Shown: positions 50,500-59,018, numbered from the stretch's first letter. The stretch is DNA of 64,000 nt from JBBQNR01 sp963774075 (GCA_963774075.1 CAVZDP010000003.1:62001-126000), one strand, 5' to 3'. The notes: generated from the sequence alone by a model not told the origin. Made by a program: numbers and translations.

Positions 50500-51107
50500 C
50501 GACCAGCTTCGAGCGCGCGCTCGCCGCGGAGCTGGCGGCCGAGCAGGAGCTTCGCTCGGTCCCGGACTGGCTCTGGGACGGCAAGACGCTGCCGGTACCG
50601 GTCGAGACGATCGCCGACAGCCACTACGGCCTGTTGGTAAGGGAAGAGATCGAGCTGGCGGCGCTCGCGGGACTCGGTGGCGGCATTCACATCAGCGGCC
50701 TCCTCTTCCCCGCCGCACGCGAGATCTGGATCGACGCCGAGGAAGGCCTGCGTGCCCCCGCGCGGCTTCGCTTCACGATCGGGCACGAGGTCGGCCACTG
50801 GGTGCTCGACTGCAGCCGAGGCTGGACGGCCGCCGAGGTCGTGCACTGCCGCACGGAGGAGTTACGCGAGGAGGGCGCGGTCGAAGAGGAAGGCGGCAGG
50901 CCGACGGTCGCTAAGCGCTCGCGCTACCCCGTCGAGGAGCAGGCCGCAAACCAGTTCGGCGCGGCGCTGCTGATGCCGCGCGAGCTGGTCGAGAGCGAGC
51001 GCGCCTGGCTCGACGGCGACGTGCGCCGCATGGCCCAGGCCTTCGGCGTCTCGCAGCGGGCGATGGAGCTGCGGCTGTGGTTCCTCGAGCGGACGGCTCG
51101 GTCGTAG
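50496..51107 (+). CDS. ImmA/IrrE-family zinc metallopeptidase
   Basis: 203 residues, GTG at 50496 overlapping the previous stop. The zinc site is RFTIGHEVGHWVLDC (HExxH) with the third ligand in VEEQAANQFGAALLMPRELV; SGLLFPAAREIWIDAEE precedes it as in other ImmA/IrrE proteins. C-terminal helix with FGVSQRAMELRLWFL. Members cleave Xre-type repressors (ImmA acts on ImmR, IrrE on DdrO), so the upstream HTH protein is the expected substrate. No DNA-binding domain of its own. Confidence 0.9.
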   Translation: MTTSFERALAAELAAEQELRSVPDWLWDGKTLPVPVETIADSHYGLLVREEIELAALAGLGGGIHISGLLFPAAREIWIDAEEGLRAPARLRFTIGHEVGHWVLDCSRGWTAAEVVHCRTEELREEGAVEEEGGRPTVAKRSRYPVEEQAANQFGAALLMPRELVESERAWLDGDVRRMAQAFGVSQRAMELRLWFLERTARS

Positions 51108-51120
51108 CCTTTTCCGAATG

Positions 51121-51816
51121 TCAGTCGAGCTGAGCGAGCTGCTCGTGGAACTCGATGAACCACTGCCCAGCGGCCGCGGCTGTGGCCGCGGTCTCCAAGA
51201 GCGAATCGGCGACCTGGGCGTGTAAGGCCTCTCGGTCGTCGTAGCTGTCTTCGTCTTCCTCTTCGAGCTCGTCAACGGATTCGTAGTCGCCATCGTCTTC
51301 GTCCTGCGCGTCGAGCGGGACGAGCGGCTTCATCCCCTCCAGCTCGCAGACGCCCTGGGAGGCGCCGATCAAGTTCGAAAGCACCAGCTTCAGCCAGAGG
51401 TCGCACGACGCCGACTCGTAGAGATCCTGGTGCTCGTCGATCCAGTCGGCGACGTCGTCGTCGAGCTCGGCAAGGAGCGAGTCCTTGACGGTGATCGCCG
51501 GACTGTCGACGACGTCCGGGTGCAGCCGGGAGATCGCCGTGATGGCGAATGCCGCCGCGCCCACGAAGTAGACGCCAATCCGCAGCATGCCGTCACTGTC
51601 GCTCTCGTTCCATTGCTCGTCGGCGACCTCTATGTGGTCGCCCTGGCACTTGCGCAGCGCGAACGCCGCCTGCTGAAGGCGTTCCTCGACGCGCGCGACG
51701 AGCATCCCTGGCGAAGGGTTCTCGGGCAGCGGATGCAACTCCTCCTCGTGGAGGATGATCGTGTCGACCCACTCGGCGGCCCGGGTGCGGTATTCCTCGG
51801 TGGTCGGAGTGCTCAT
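51121..51816 (-). CDS. acidic protein of unknown function, coupled to the ARPP-1 gene
   Basis: 231 residues. Its ATG overlaps the stop of the upstream gene (ATGA). Mostly alpha-helical: TRAAEWVDTIILHEEELHPLP, MLVARVEERLQQAAFALRKCQGD, GVYFVGAAAFAITAISRLHP, then an Asp/Glu-rich stretch (DAQDEDDGDYESVDELEEED) and a final helix. No membrane helix long enough to be sure, no catalytic motif. Convergent with the ImmA/IrrE gene, 13 bp apart. Family not recognised. Confidence 0.65.
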   Translation of the reverse strand: MSTPTTEEYRTRAAEWVDTIILHEEELHPLPENPSPGMLVARVEERLQQAAFALRKCQGDHIEVADEQWNESDSDGMLRIGVYFVGAAAFAITAISRLHPDVVDSPAITVKDSLLAELDDDVADWIDEHQDLYESASCDLWLKLVLSNLIGASQGVCELEGMKPLVPLDAQDEDDGDYESVDELEEEDEDSYDDREALHAQVADSLLETAATAAAAGQWFIEFHEQLAQLD

Positions 51817-52826
51817 GCCGCTCGCCTGCGAGACGGTCGGTGGATGCGACCGGTCTCGACGGTCGCGCTCCGGCTCGTGGGGCTGCTTGCGTCTTCGGGA
51901 AAGGCCGTTAGCTGGATCAGCTCGTCGGCGTTGACCAAGCCGGAGCCGGCGACGCCGTCCGCCGCGAAGCGCAGCTCGCGCCCGAGGCCGATGCCGTCGC
52001 GCTCGCCGGCCTCGACGCCGGTGACCAGCGAGACGAAGCCGCGTGCCTCATCGACTGAAGGTGCCGGGGCATCGGCCGCCTCGAGGGCGTCGAGCGCGTA
52101 GCCCTGCACGAGCGGGCGATGGAGGGCCGCGAACACCTCGGGCCGGCTGACCAGGTCGACGATGGCGAACTTGCCGCCGATGGCGACGAGCGTGCCGAGC
52201 TGGGCGTCGTGGCATTCAATGGCCTCGGCGAGCTCCCCGAGGAGCTCACGCCGCTGCTCGTAGACATCGTGCATAGCGCCGGTCCGCGAGCGGGTGTCGT
52301 GCCGGCGCGACTTGGAGGCGACCTCGTCCCAGACTGCGGTCTGGACTGCCCGGGCCTCGAGCCCCGCGGCGACGCTTTCGCGCACCTGTCGGTTCTTGGC
52401 CCGGCGGAGCTCCGGGTACGCGGCCTGCGGCGCGGGTTGGAAGGACTCTGCATGACGCGAGTCGTCCCAGCGCCCGGCCTCGACGCAGCTAACCGGGACG
52501 CGCAGCGAAGCGCCGGCGGCCACGAGCACGCTGATGTCAAAGGTGCGGTTCTGCTGGGCGCCGAGCACCTCTTCGCCCTCGTAGAGGAGGACGGGAAGCG
52601 GCGCGGGGTTCTCGACGACGAGATCGTTGACCGAGGCGCCCGCCTCGAGCTCCTTGATGACGACGCCCCGTGTCCGGCCGGCCGCGAAGGAGACGAAGTC
52701 GAGCCTCGGGCCGGGGCCGAAGAGCGGAAAGACCGCGAGCGGCCCGGCGAGGTCGGGCTCACCGACCGTAAGCGGCTCGGCGAGGTAGTTGCTGATCGTG
52801 TTGGCAGTGCTGGCATGTTTGGTCAT
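51813..52826 (-). CDS. ARPP-1 (DUF6569) domain protein
   Basis: 337 residues from ATG at 52826. The diagnostic core is PLAVFPLFGPGP, VKELEAGASVNDLVVENPAPLPVLLYEGEEVLGAQQNRTF and PVSCVEAGRWDDSR, followed by a helical part and a family-typical end (HRPLVQGYALDALEA). This domain was named for association with rhodanese/phosphatase and ARG-type genes in predicted stress or conflict systems; no activity is proven. It is co-transcribed with the acidic protein. An upstream frame extension to 53144 lacks coding character and is rejected. Confidence 0.8.
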   Translation of the reverse strand: MTKHASTANTISNYLAEPLTVGEPDLAGPLAVFPLFGPGPRLDFVSFAAGRTRGVVIKELEAGASVNDLVVENPAPLPVLLYEGEEVLGAQQNRTFDISVLVAAGASLRVPVSCVEAGRWDDSRHAESFQPAPQAAYPELRRAKNRQVRESVAAGLEARAVQTAVWDEVASKSRRHDTRSRTGAMHDVYEQRRELLGELAEAIECHDAQLGTLVAIGGKFAIVDLVSRPEVFAALHRPLVQGYALDALEAADAPAPSVDEARGFVSLVTGVEAGERDGIGLGRELRFAADGVAGSGLVNADELIQLTAFPEDASSPTSRSATVETGRIHRPSRRRAA

Positions 52827-53035
52827 GCCAGTTAGGTCGAAGCCGCGGCATGACATCTGACAGCAAGCGATCGGCGCCGCTGGATAGCACGCGAGCGCTA
52901 TTACGCCCGAGACTCTGCTAACGCCAGTTTGACGGCAACGTCGACGAGCTCGTTGAGTCTCTCGAAGAGACGATCTACGGTACGTCCGGGATGATCTCTC
53001 CGAGAGCCTCGACGTCCGTCTCGGCGGCTGAGGCC

Positions 53036-53272
53036 CTAGCTTGGCGCAGATGGCTGAGCGGCAGCCGCCTTGCGGGCAGCTATCTGCTCTTGCAGCTTGT
53101 CGGCCCGGGCTTGGAGATCCTCGCCCGTATCCGTGCCGATCCATTCGAGCGCCTCGAGGATCTCCTCAGCGGTCGCTCCTGTTCCCTCTGCCCAAGCGGC
53201 ATCAGGCCCAGTTGGAGGCGGGAACTCCTTCTCTGGCACTAGCAGCAGGCTGATGCGGTCCATGAGCTTCAT
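53036..53272 (-). CDS. 78-residue soluble protein coupled to a membrane protein
   Basis: ATG at 53272 overlaps the stop of the upstream membrane-protein gene (ATGA). Sequence MKLMDRISLLLVPEKEFPPP then an acidic segment (EGTGATAEEILEALEWIG) and a Lys/Ala helix (ADKLQEQIAARKAAAAQ). Unknown; the tight coupling suggests a small regulatory subunit or immunity-type partner. Confidence 0.5.
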   Translation of the reverse strand: MKLMDRISLLLVPEKEFPPPTGPDAAWAEGTGATAEEILEALEWIGTDTGEDLQARADKLQEQIAARKAAAAQPSAPS

Positions 53273-53739
53273 CGAGTCTCTGACAAGTATATGAGCGCCC
53301 CGGCGACCATCGCGACGCCACAGACGATCATGATGATTCCGACCAGGATGGCTCTCGCTTTCGCTTGCGCGATGCTCGAGTTCCTCCTGATAGCTCGCTC
53401 GATCGACTGAGCCGTTCCGACCTCCAGCCCCTCCGCTCCCTCGCCACGGAGGCGGCGCAGTGCCGTCAGGTTTGGGTTGAACCGGCTCCGTCGTGGGAGC
53501 AGTGCGATCGCCAACGGAGCGACCGACGCGGCGAGTAGCCCCGCGCCAATGGATAGCAAGGCATTCCAACTGTCCGCTGCGGCATCCGATGTGAACAGCA
53601 ACGCCAGAACGATGCCGGCGAAGCCGACCAGGTTGGCAGCCTTCCCCTCGAGCGCCATGATCTCCTGAAGCTGGGCAAGCTGGCGCTCTCGCGCGAGGTC
53701 GGCGATGATGCGCGCGGTCTCGAGTCGGTCGCCGCTCAA
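53269..53739 (-). CDS. small multi-pass membrane protein, unknown
   Basis: 156 residues. An N-terminal amphipathic helix (LARERQLAQLQEIMALEGKA), two hydrophobic segments (VGFAGIVLALLFTS, LLSIGAGLLAASVAPLAIALL), a cytoplasmic helical linker with RAIRRNSSIAQAKARA, and a last helix VGIIMIVCGVAMVAGALIYL. The layout recalls small 2TM-plus-helix effector proteins (SLATT-like), but I see no sequence proof. Coupled to the 78-residue gene. Confidence 0.55.
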   Translation of the reverse strand: MSGDRLETARIIADLARERQLAQLQEIMALEGKAANLVGFAGIVLALLFTSDAAADSWNALLSIGAGLLAASVAPLAIALLPRRSRFNPNLTALRRLRGEGAEGLEVGTAQSIERAIRRNSSIAQAKARAILVGIIMIVCGVAMVAGALIYLSETR

Positions 53740-53813
53740 GGCGCGAATGGTGGGCCGGGGCTCGTGGCCTGTGTGTAACAGAAGCCGAATCTCCCGCCAG
53801 CAGGAGGAACGAT

Positions 53814-54656
53814 TTGCCCGGTACTTCTCCAGTCCTCTACGAGACCGACGAGCGCGTCGCCACGCTCACGCTCAACCGCCCGGAGCGGCTCAACACGATC
53901 GTCCCCGAGCTGGTCGACGCATTCGACGAGGCGATGGCCAAAGCGCTGGCCGACCCCGAGGTGCGCGTGATCCGCCTACGTGGCGCCGGCCGCACTTTCT
54001 GCGCCGGCTACGACATCGACTGGGGCGCGCACATGATGGAGTCGGCCGAGGAAGGCAAGCCGTGGGACCCGATCCTCGACTACCAGATGATGTCGCGGTT
54101 CGTGGGCTCATACATGTCTCTGTGGCGCTCGCCCAAGCCCGTGATCGCACAGGTGCACGGGTTCTGTGTCGGCGGCGGCACCGACTTCGCGCTCTGCAGC
54201 GACCTGATCGTCTGCTCCGAGGACTGCCGCATCGGCTATCCGCCGGCGCGCGTGTGGGGATCGCCGACGACGGCGATGTGGATCTACCGCGTCGGGCTCG
54301 AGCGGGCAAAGCGCCTGCTGCTTACGGGCGACGCGCTCGACGGGCGCACCGCAGTTGAGTGGGGCCTGGCGTCGGAGGCGGTGCCCGAAGAGGAGGTCGA
54401 CACCGCGGGCATGGCGCTCGCCAAGCGCGTCGCGCAACTGCCCTCCAACCAGCTCCACATGATGAAGCTGCTCGTGAACCAGGCCTACGAGCAGATGGGG
54501 CTCGGCGTGACGCAGCTGATCGGCACGCTGCTCGACGGCGCCGCCCGCCACACGCCCGAGGGGGTCGACTTCACCCAGCAGGCGATGGAGAACCTCGGCC
54601 GCGCCGTCAGCGAGCGCGACGCTCCCTTTGGCGATTACGGGCAGGAGCGGCGATGA
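53814..54656 (+). CDS. enoyl-CoA hydratase/isomerase family protein
   Basis: 280 residues from TTG at 53814 behind CAGGAGGAACG. Crotonase motifs: TLTLNRPERLNTIVPEL, GAGRTFCAGYDIDWG (oxyanion loop), KPVIAQVHGFCVGGGTDFALCSDL, then IGYPPARVWGSPTTAMWIYRVG and AKRLLLTGDALDGRTAVEWGL. The usual Glu pair of hydratases is not clear (GYPPARVWGSP in place of FGQPEI.LG), so isomerase, hydrolase or hydratase are all possible. Fatty or alicyclic acid catabolism. Confidence 0.85.
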   Translation: MPGTSPVLYETDERVATLTLNRPERLNTIVPELVDAFDEAMAKALADPEVRVIRLRGAGRTFCAGYDIDWGAHMMESAEEGKPWDPILDYQMMSRFVGSYMSLWRSPKPVIAQVHGFCVGGGTDFALCSDLIVCSEDCRIGYPPARVWGSPTTAMWIYRVGLERAKRLLLTGDALDGRTAVEWGLASEAVPEEEVDTAGMALAKRVAQLPSNQLHMMKLLVNQAYEQMGLGVTQLIGTLLDGAARHTPEGVDFTQQAMENLGRAVSERDAPFGDYGQERR

Positions 54657-54734
54657 GTTTCAGCCCGAACTCCTGTCTTCAAGATTAGGTTCTAGCCACG
54701 AGACGCCGGTGCGCCGGCGCGGAAAGGAGACAGC

Positions 54735-55097
54735 ATGGGACAGCCGGTAGTCCACTTCGAGATCATCGGGAAGGACCCGGACAAGCTGAGGAGTTACTAC
54801 TCCGACCTGTTCGGCTGGGAGATCAACGCCGACAACCCGATGAAATACGGGATCGTGCAGCGCGACGGGAACACCAACGCGGACGGCGTCGGAATCGGCG
54901 GGGGCGTCGGGGGCGGCCCCGAGGGCTACGACGGTCACGTCACCTTCTACATAGAGGTGCCTGACGTCGAGGCCGCGCTCGCCAAGGCCGAGAGCCTCGG
55001 CGGAACGCGCGTGATGGGTCCCCACAAGGTGATGGACACGACCGAGATAGGTCTTTTCACCGACCCCGAGGGGCACGTGGTCGGCGTCGTCAAGTAG
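54735..55097 (+). CDS. VOC/glyoxalase-fold protein
   Basis: 120 residues; ATG at 54735 with GGAAAGGAG upstream. The pattern HFEIIGKDPDKLRSYYSDLFGWEINAD and VTFYIEVPDVEAALAKAESLGGTRVMGPHKV...GLFTDPEGHVVGVVK is that of small bleomycin-resistance/dioxygenase-superfamily proteins widespread in Actinobacteria. Metal ligands His5-like, and Glu/His near the C-terminus appear present. Substrate unknown. Confidence 0.85.
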   Translation: MGQPVVHFEIIGKDPDKLRSYYSDLFGWEINADNPMKYGIVQRDGNTNADGVGIGGGVGGGPEGYDGHVTFYIEVPDVEAALAKAESLGGTRVMGPHKVMDTTEIGLFTDPEGHVVGVVK

Positions 55098-55218
55098 GCG
55101 TCCCTGCGGTCCCCGCGTGCGGCGGGACAGCCCCTAAGGGACATTCCCAATAGGCAAGCGGCCCTCGGTTCGTCAAGGTCGGGTTCGTCACTTCCCCCCA
55201 CGACGACGGAGACTCGAG

Positions 55219-56526
55219 ATGGAATCGCAGGACCCGAACAACCGAGACGAGACGCAGCAGCCGGGCGATGCTCCAAGCGAGCAGCCCGCAGGGCCCGCCG
55301 GCGAGCAGCCGACCGAGCCCACCCAAGAGCAACCGACCTCCCCCGCCCAGGCCCAGCCCATCGCACAACCCCCTCCCCGCCGCCTCATGCGCTCGCGTTC
55401 CGACCGCATCCTCGGCGGTGTGTGCGGCGGGCTCGGGCGCTACTTCGGCGCCGATCCGATCCTGTTCCGGATCGGGATGGTGGCGCTCGTGCTCCTCGGC
55501 GGCGCCGGCGTCCTGCTCTACCTCGCGGCATGGCTCCTGGTCCCCCAGGAGCCTGCCGCCGCGCCCGCCGCGCCCGGCGCGCAGTCCGCCACTGCCGCCT
55601 CGCCCGCGCCCCAAGGGCAGCGCACCGCACTAACCGTCTTAGGCATCGTCCTGCTGGTCATCATCGGCGGGCCGCTCCTGCTCGGCGCCCTCGCGCTCGT
55701 CGTCGGCGGAGGACTGGTGCTCGGCGCGATCGCCATCCCACTCGCGCTGCTCGCCCTGCTCGGCATCGCGGTCTGGTGGCTCTCATCGGGTGAACGGCCG
55801 GAGGGCTCGCGCGAGGTGCTGCGCGCCGCCCTCCTCGGCCTCGGCGTTCTGCTGATCGCTTCCACGATCGCGATCTGCGGCGCCTGGGCGGCGGCAGTCG
55901 GCGGCGGCACGGTGATGGCCGCGCTCGTGGTCGCGGCCGGCGCAGTGCTCGTGATCGGCGCCTTCGTCGGGCGCGTGCGCTGGCTGATCTTCCCCGCCCT
56001 CGCGCTCGCGCTGTCGGTCGCCTTCGTCGCGGCCGCCGACATCGACCTCGACGGCGGCATCGGCGAGCGCGAGTACCGGCCGGCCTCCGCGACCGACCTA
56101 CGCGATCGCTACGAGCTCGGAATGGGAAGGCTCGTGGTCGACCTCCGAAACGCCGACCTGCCGGCGGGTGAGACCCCGGTCAAGGTGCGGCTCGGAATCG
56201 GCGAGGCCGTCTTGATCGTGCCCGAGGACGTCTGCGTCGCCAGTCGCGCCGACGTCGGCATGGGCGCCGTCAACGTCTTCGACCGCGAGAACGCCGGCGT
56301 CGACGTGAGCTGGGAGGACACGCCGCGCTCGCGGGCCAACGCCAAGCGGGTCGTCCTCGACGCGGACGTCGGGCTCGGCGCGCTCACGGTCGACTACACC
56401 GACCCTGAGTCGGGCGGCTTCCACGGCGGTCGCGACTTCCGCGACGGCCGCGGATTCGACGGCCGAGGCTCCGCCGACTCGAGCTTCACTGGCACCGGCA
56501 ACCGTGCGTGCGAGGCGCGCTCGTGA
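55219..56526 (+). CDS. PspC-domain membrane protein with LiaF-like C-terminal domain
   Basis: 435 residues. Pro/Gln/Glu-rich disordered head (QPAGPAGEQPTEPTQEQP), then PspC (RRLMRSRSDRILGGVCGGLGRYFGADP with helix VALVLLGGAGVLLYLAAWLLVP), then four or five more helices to about residue 275, and a beta-rich extracytoplasmic-style domain (YELGMGRLVVDLRNADLP, VRLGIGEAVLIVPEDVCV) as in LiaF. The Gly/Asp/Arg-rich end (FRDGRGFDGRGSADSS) is low complexity. Likely senses envelope stress and restrains the kinase two genes downstream, by analogy to LiaF. Confidence 0.87.
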   Translation: MESQDPNNRDETQQPGDAPSEQPAGPAGEQPTEPTQEQPTSPAQAQPIAQPPPRRLMRSRSDRILGGVCGGLGRYFGADPILFRIGMVALVLLGGAGVLLYLAAWLLVPQEPAAAPAAPGAQSATAASPAPQGQRTALTVLGIVLLVIIGGPLLLGALALVVGGGLVLGAIAIPLALLALLGIAVWWLSSGERPEGSREVLRAALLGLGVLLIASTIAICGAWAAAVGGGTVMAALVVAAGAVLVIGAFVGRVRWLIFPALALALSVAFVAAADIDLDGGIGEREYRPASATDLRDRYELGMGRLVVDLRNADLPAGETPVKVRLGIGEAVLIVPEDVCVASRADVGMGAVNVFDRENAGVDVSWEDTPRSRANAKRVVLDADVGLGALTVDYTDPESGGFHGGRDFRDGRGFDGRGSADSSFTGTGNRACEARS

Positions 56527-56696
56527 GACCGGACATCCCGTCGCTCGTCGCCGGGATCGCGATCGCCGGCCTCGGCGTGCTGGTGCTGCTCGACCAGTCG
56601 GGAGACGTCGACCTGCGCTTTTCCGCCCTCGGGCCGGCGGCATTCGCGGCGCTCGGGGCGATCCTGCTCGCGAGCGGCCTCAGCAGACGGAGCTGA
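56523..56696 (+). CDS. 57-residue two-helix membrane protein
   Basis: GTG at 56523 overlaps the preceding stop (GTGA). DIPSLVAGIAIAGLGVLVLLDQSGDVDLRFSALGPAAFAALGAILLASGL shows two membrane helices joined by an acidic loop. Fits small proteins seen between LiaF-like and kinase genes in Actinobacteria. Function unknown. Confidence 0.7.
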   Translation: MRPDIPSLVAGIAIAGLGVLVLLDQSGDVDLRFSALGPAAFAALGAILLASGLSRRS

Positions 56697-56715
56697 ATGC
56701 GATGCTTTGACCGCG

Positions 56716-57987
56716 ATGACTAGCGGTTCCGTTTCGGTTCGCACCCTCAGCCGCGACACCCGCAACGGCATGCTCGGCGGCGTCAGCGCCGGCATCGCCA
56801 ACCGGCTCGGCATCGACCCGCTGATCGTGCGGCTCGCGTTCGTCGCGGCGGCGCTCGCCGGTGGCCTCGGGATCGGGGTCTACATACTGGCCTGGCTGTT
56901 GCTGCCGGCCGACAGCGACCCCGACGCCGCGCCGCTCTCCGATCGCTTCCGCGGCGGCCGCAGCTCGGTGGAGGTCGCGCTCGGCGCCGCCTTCCTGCTG
57001 CTCGCCGTGCTGCTCGCGGTCCGCGAGCTCGGCCTCTGGTTCTCGGACGCGCTCGTCTGGCCGGCCGTGTTGGTTGCAGCCGGCGCGGCCTTGATCTGGC
57101 GCCAGTCGCTTGGCGGGGGAACCGAACAGGAGCAGACTGAGCAACACCCATCGATCGCTCGCCGGCCCGTACCCGCACCGACCCCAACCCCCACTCCGCA
57201 AGCCGCCGTCGAGCGCGCCGCGGTCGTCTCCCGGATAGGGCTCGGCATCGCGCTCGTGATCGCCGCCGGCCTCGTCTTCCTCCAGACGACCGACTCGCTG
57301 AGCGCCGCCCGCGACGTCGTGCTCGCGGTGCTCGTCGTCGTGATCGCGCTGGCCGTCATCTTCGCGCCCTGGATCCTGCGGCTCGTGCGCTCGCTCTCGG
57401 CCGAGCGCGCGGAGCGGATCCGCTCCCAGGAGCGAGCCGAGATGGCCGCGCACCTGCACGACTCGGTGCTCCAGACGCTCGCCCTGGTCCAGAAGCGCGC
57501 CGACTCGCCGCGCGACGTCGCCACCCTCGCCCGCCGCCAGGAGCGCGAGCTGCGCGCATGGCTTTCGGACCGTCCCCTGCCGGGCGCCGCGGCCGCGAAC
57601 CAATTCGTGGCGGCGCTCGAGCAGGCGGCGCAGGAGATCGAGGAAAGCCACGGCGTCGCGGTGCAGGTCGTCGCCGTCGGCGACCGCGCCCTCGACGACC
57701 CGGCCAACGCGGTGGTCGCCGCGGCGCGCGAGGCGATCGTCAACGCCGCCAAGTTCGGCGGGGGATCGCCGGTGGACGTCTACGTCGAGGCGAGCGACGA
57801 CCGGCTGGCAGTCTTCATAAGGGACCGCGGCCCGGGCTTCGCCCCCTCCGCCGTCCCGCCCGACCGGCGCGGCCTGCGCGAGTCGATCGTCGGCCGCATG
57901 GAGCGCCACGGCGGCCAAGCTCACGTGCGGAGCACGCCCGGCGAGGGAACCGAAGTGGAGCTCGTTCTAGAGAAGGGCGCGCAATGA
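56716..57987 (+). CDS. PspC-containing sensor histidine kinase (NarL/LiaS type)
   Basis: 423 residues from ATG at 56716. A second PspC domain (DTRNGMLGGVSAGIANRLGIDP and IGVYILAWLLLPAD), several membrane helices, then the dimerisation helix ERAEMAAHLHDSVLQTLALVQ with the phospho-acceptor His near residue 245, and a HATPase domain (AAREAIVNAAKFGGG, FIRDRGPGFAP, STPGEGTEVELVL). HisKA_3 kinases of this shape pair with LuxR-type regulators, as here. The stop overlaps the regulator start (ATGA). Confidence 0.9.
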   Translation: MTSGSVSVRTLSRDTRNGMLGGVSAGIANRLGIDPLIVRLAFVAAALAGGLGIGVYILAWLLLPADSDPDAAPLSDRFRGGRSSVEVALGAAFLLLAVLLAVRELGLWFSDALVWPAVLVAAGAALIWRQSLGGGTEQEQTEQHPSIARRPVPAPTPTPTPQAAVERAAVVSRIGLGIALVIAAGLVFLQTTDSLSAARDVVLAVLVVVIALAVIFAPWILRLVRSLSAERAERIRSQERAEMAAHLHDSVLQTLALVQKRADSPRDVATLARRQERELRAWLSDRPLPGAAAANQFVAALEQAAQEIEESHGVAVQVVAVGDRALDDPANAVVAAAREAIVNAAKFGGGSPVDVYVEASDDRLAVFIRDRGPGFAPSAVPPDRRGLRESIVGRMERHGGQAHVRSTPGEGTEVELVLEKGAQ

Positions 57988-58637
57988 CCCAGCCCCGGGT
58001 CGTGCTCGTCGACGACCACCAGCTCTTCCGAGCCGGCGTTCGGACCGAGCTCGAGGACCTGGTCGAGATCGCCGCCGAGGCGGCCACGGTCGAAGAGGCG
58101 GTCGCCGCCATCCGGCAGGCCAAGCCCGACGTGGTACTGCTCGACGTCCACATGCCCGACGGCGGCGGCGTCGAGGTGATCCGCCGCGTCGCCCCCGAGC
58201 AACCGGACGTTCGATTCCTCGCCCTCTCGGTCTCGGATGCCGCCGAGGACGTGATCGCGGTCATCCGCGCCGGCGCCCGCGGCTACGTGACGAAGACGAT
58301 CTTGGGCGCCGAGCTCGCGGACGCCGTTCGCCGCGTCAAGGACGGAGACGCGGTCTTCTCCCCGCGCCTCGCCGGCTTCGTGCTCGACGCCTTCGCCGGC
58401 GCAGCTCCCTCCCCCTCTCCCGACGCCGACCCCGAGCTAGACCAGCTCACCCCGCGTGAGCGCGAGGTCCTGCAGCACATCGCGCGCGGCTACATGTACA
58501 AGGAGATCGCCCAGCGGCTCGGCATCTCGGCCAAGACGGTCGAGGCGCACGTCTCGGCGGTGCTCAGGAAGCTGCAGCTATCCAGCCGCCACGAGCTCTC
58601 GCGCTGGGCCGCCGAACGCCGGCTCGTCGAGCCTTAG
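57984..58637 (+). CDS. NarL/LuxR-family response regulator
   Basis: 217 residues. Receiver domain with acid pocket DDHQLFRAG and phospho-acceptor Asp in PDVVLLDVHMPDGGG (about residue 53), conserved Lys in GYVTKTILG, then a LuxR HTH (LTPREREVLQHIARGYMYKEIAQRLGISAKTVEAHVSAVL). Partner of the PspC kinase, completing a LiaFSR-like three-part envelope-stress module. Its DNA target is not known; autoregulation is common in such systems. Confidence 0.93.
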   Translation: MTQPRVVLVDDHQLFRAGVRTELEDLVEIAAEAATVEEAVAAIRQAKPDVVLLDVHMPDGGGVEVIRRVAPEQPDVRFLALSVSDAAEDVIAVIRAGARGYVTKTILGAELADAVRRVKDGDAVFSPRLAGFVLDAFAGAAPSPSPDADPELDQLTPREREVLQHIARGYMYKEIAQRLGISAKTVEAHVSAVLRKLQLSSRHELSRWAAERRLVEP

Positions 58638-58732
58638 AGGCTCCGTTCCTGGAGCCTCGAGAGGCGCTCAGGGCACAAGCGAGCGCAGGCTCGTAGAGCC
58701 CGAAGTGCGCCAGGGAAGGACCGAAACCTGGG

Positions 58733-58915
58733 TTAGGCGCGACTGCGGCTGCGCGCGCGGCGGCCGGTCGGCTTGCCGGGCGAGCGCGGGGGGAAACGCT
58801 TGCGCTCGTCGGCGGTCATCTTCCGAACCACGAGGGAGCCTTCCTTGACCTGCTGCTCCATCAATTCAAGCTTCTCGCGGCGCTTTTCCGCTTCTCTTTC
58901 TTGCTGAGTTGCCAT
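58733..58915 (-). CDS. 60-residue basic coiled-coil protein
   Basis: ATQQEREAEKRREKLELMEQ is a strongly charged helix, followed by VKEGSLVVRKMTADERKRFPP and an Arg/Ser tail (GRRARSRSRA). Coding character is clear and codon use fits. ATG at 58915 with little leader. I do not recognise a family; nucleic-acid or ribosome association is plausible from the charge. Confidence 0.6.
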   Translation of the reverse strand: MATQQEREAEKRREKLELMEQQVKEGSLVVRKMTADERKRFPPRSPGKPTGRRARSRSRA

Positions 58916-59018
58916 AAATAAGCCTGCAAAACGAGGTTAGCAGAGGGTCCGGCGGGTTCGCGACAGTTTCTCGTCGGAAAACGGCACCACTCCGCGCAAA
59001 CTGGCCGCACATCCGAGT

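Noticed and set aside
52827..53144. N-terminal extension of the ARPP-1 gene
   Set aside because: Arg/Ser/Pro-rich shadow-type sequence; the family domain begins right after the ATG at 52826.
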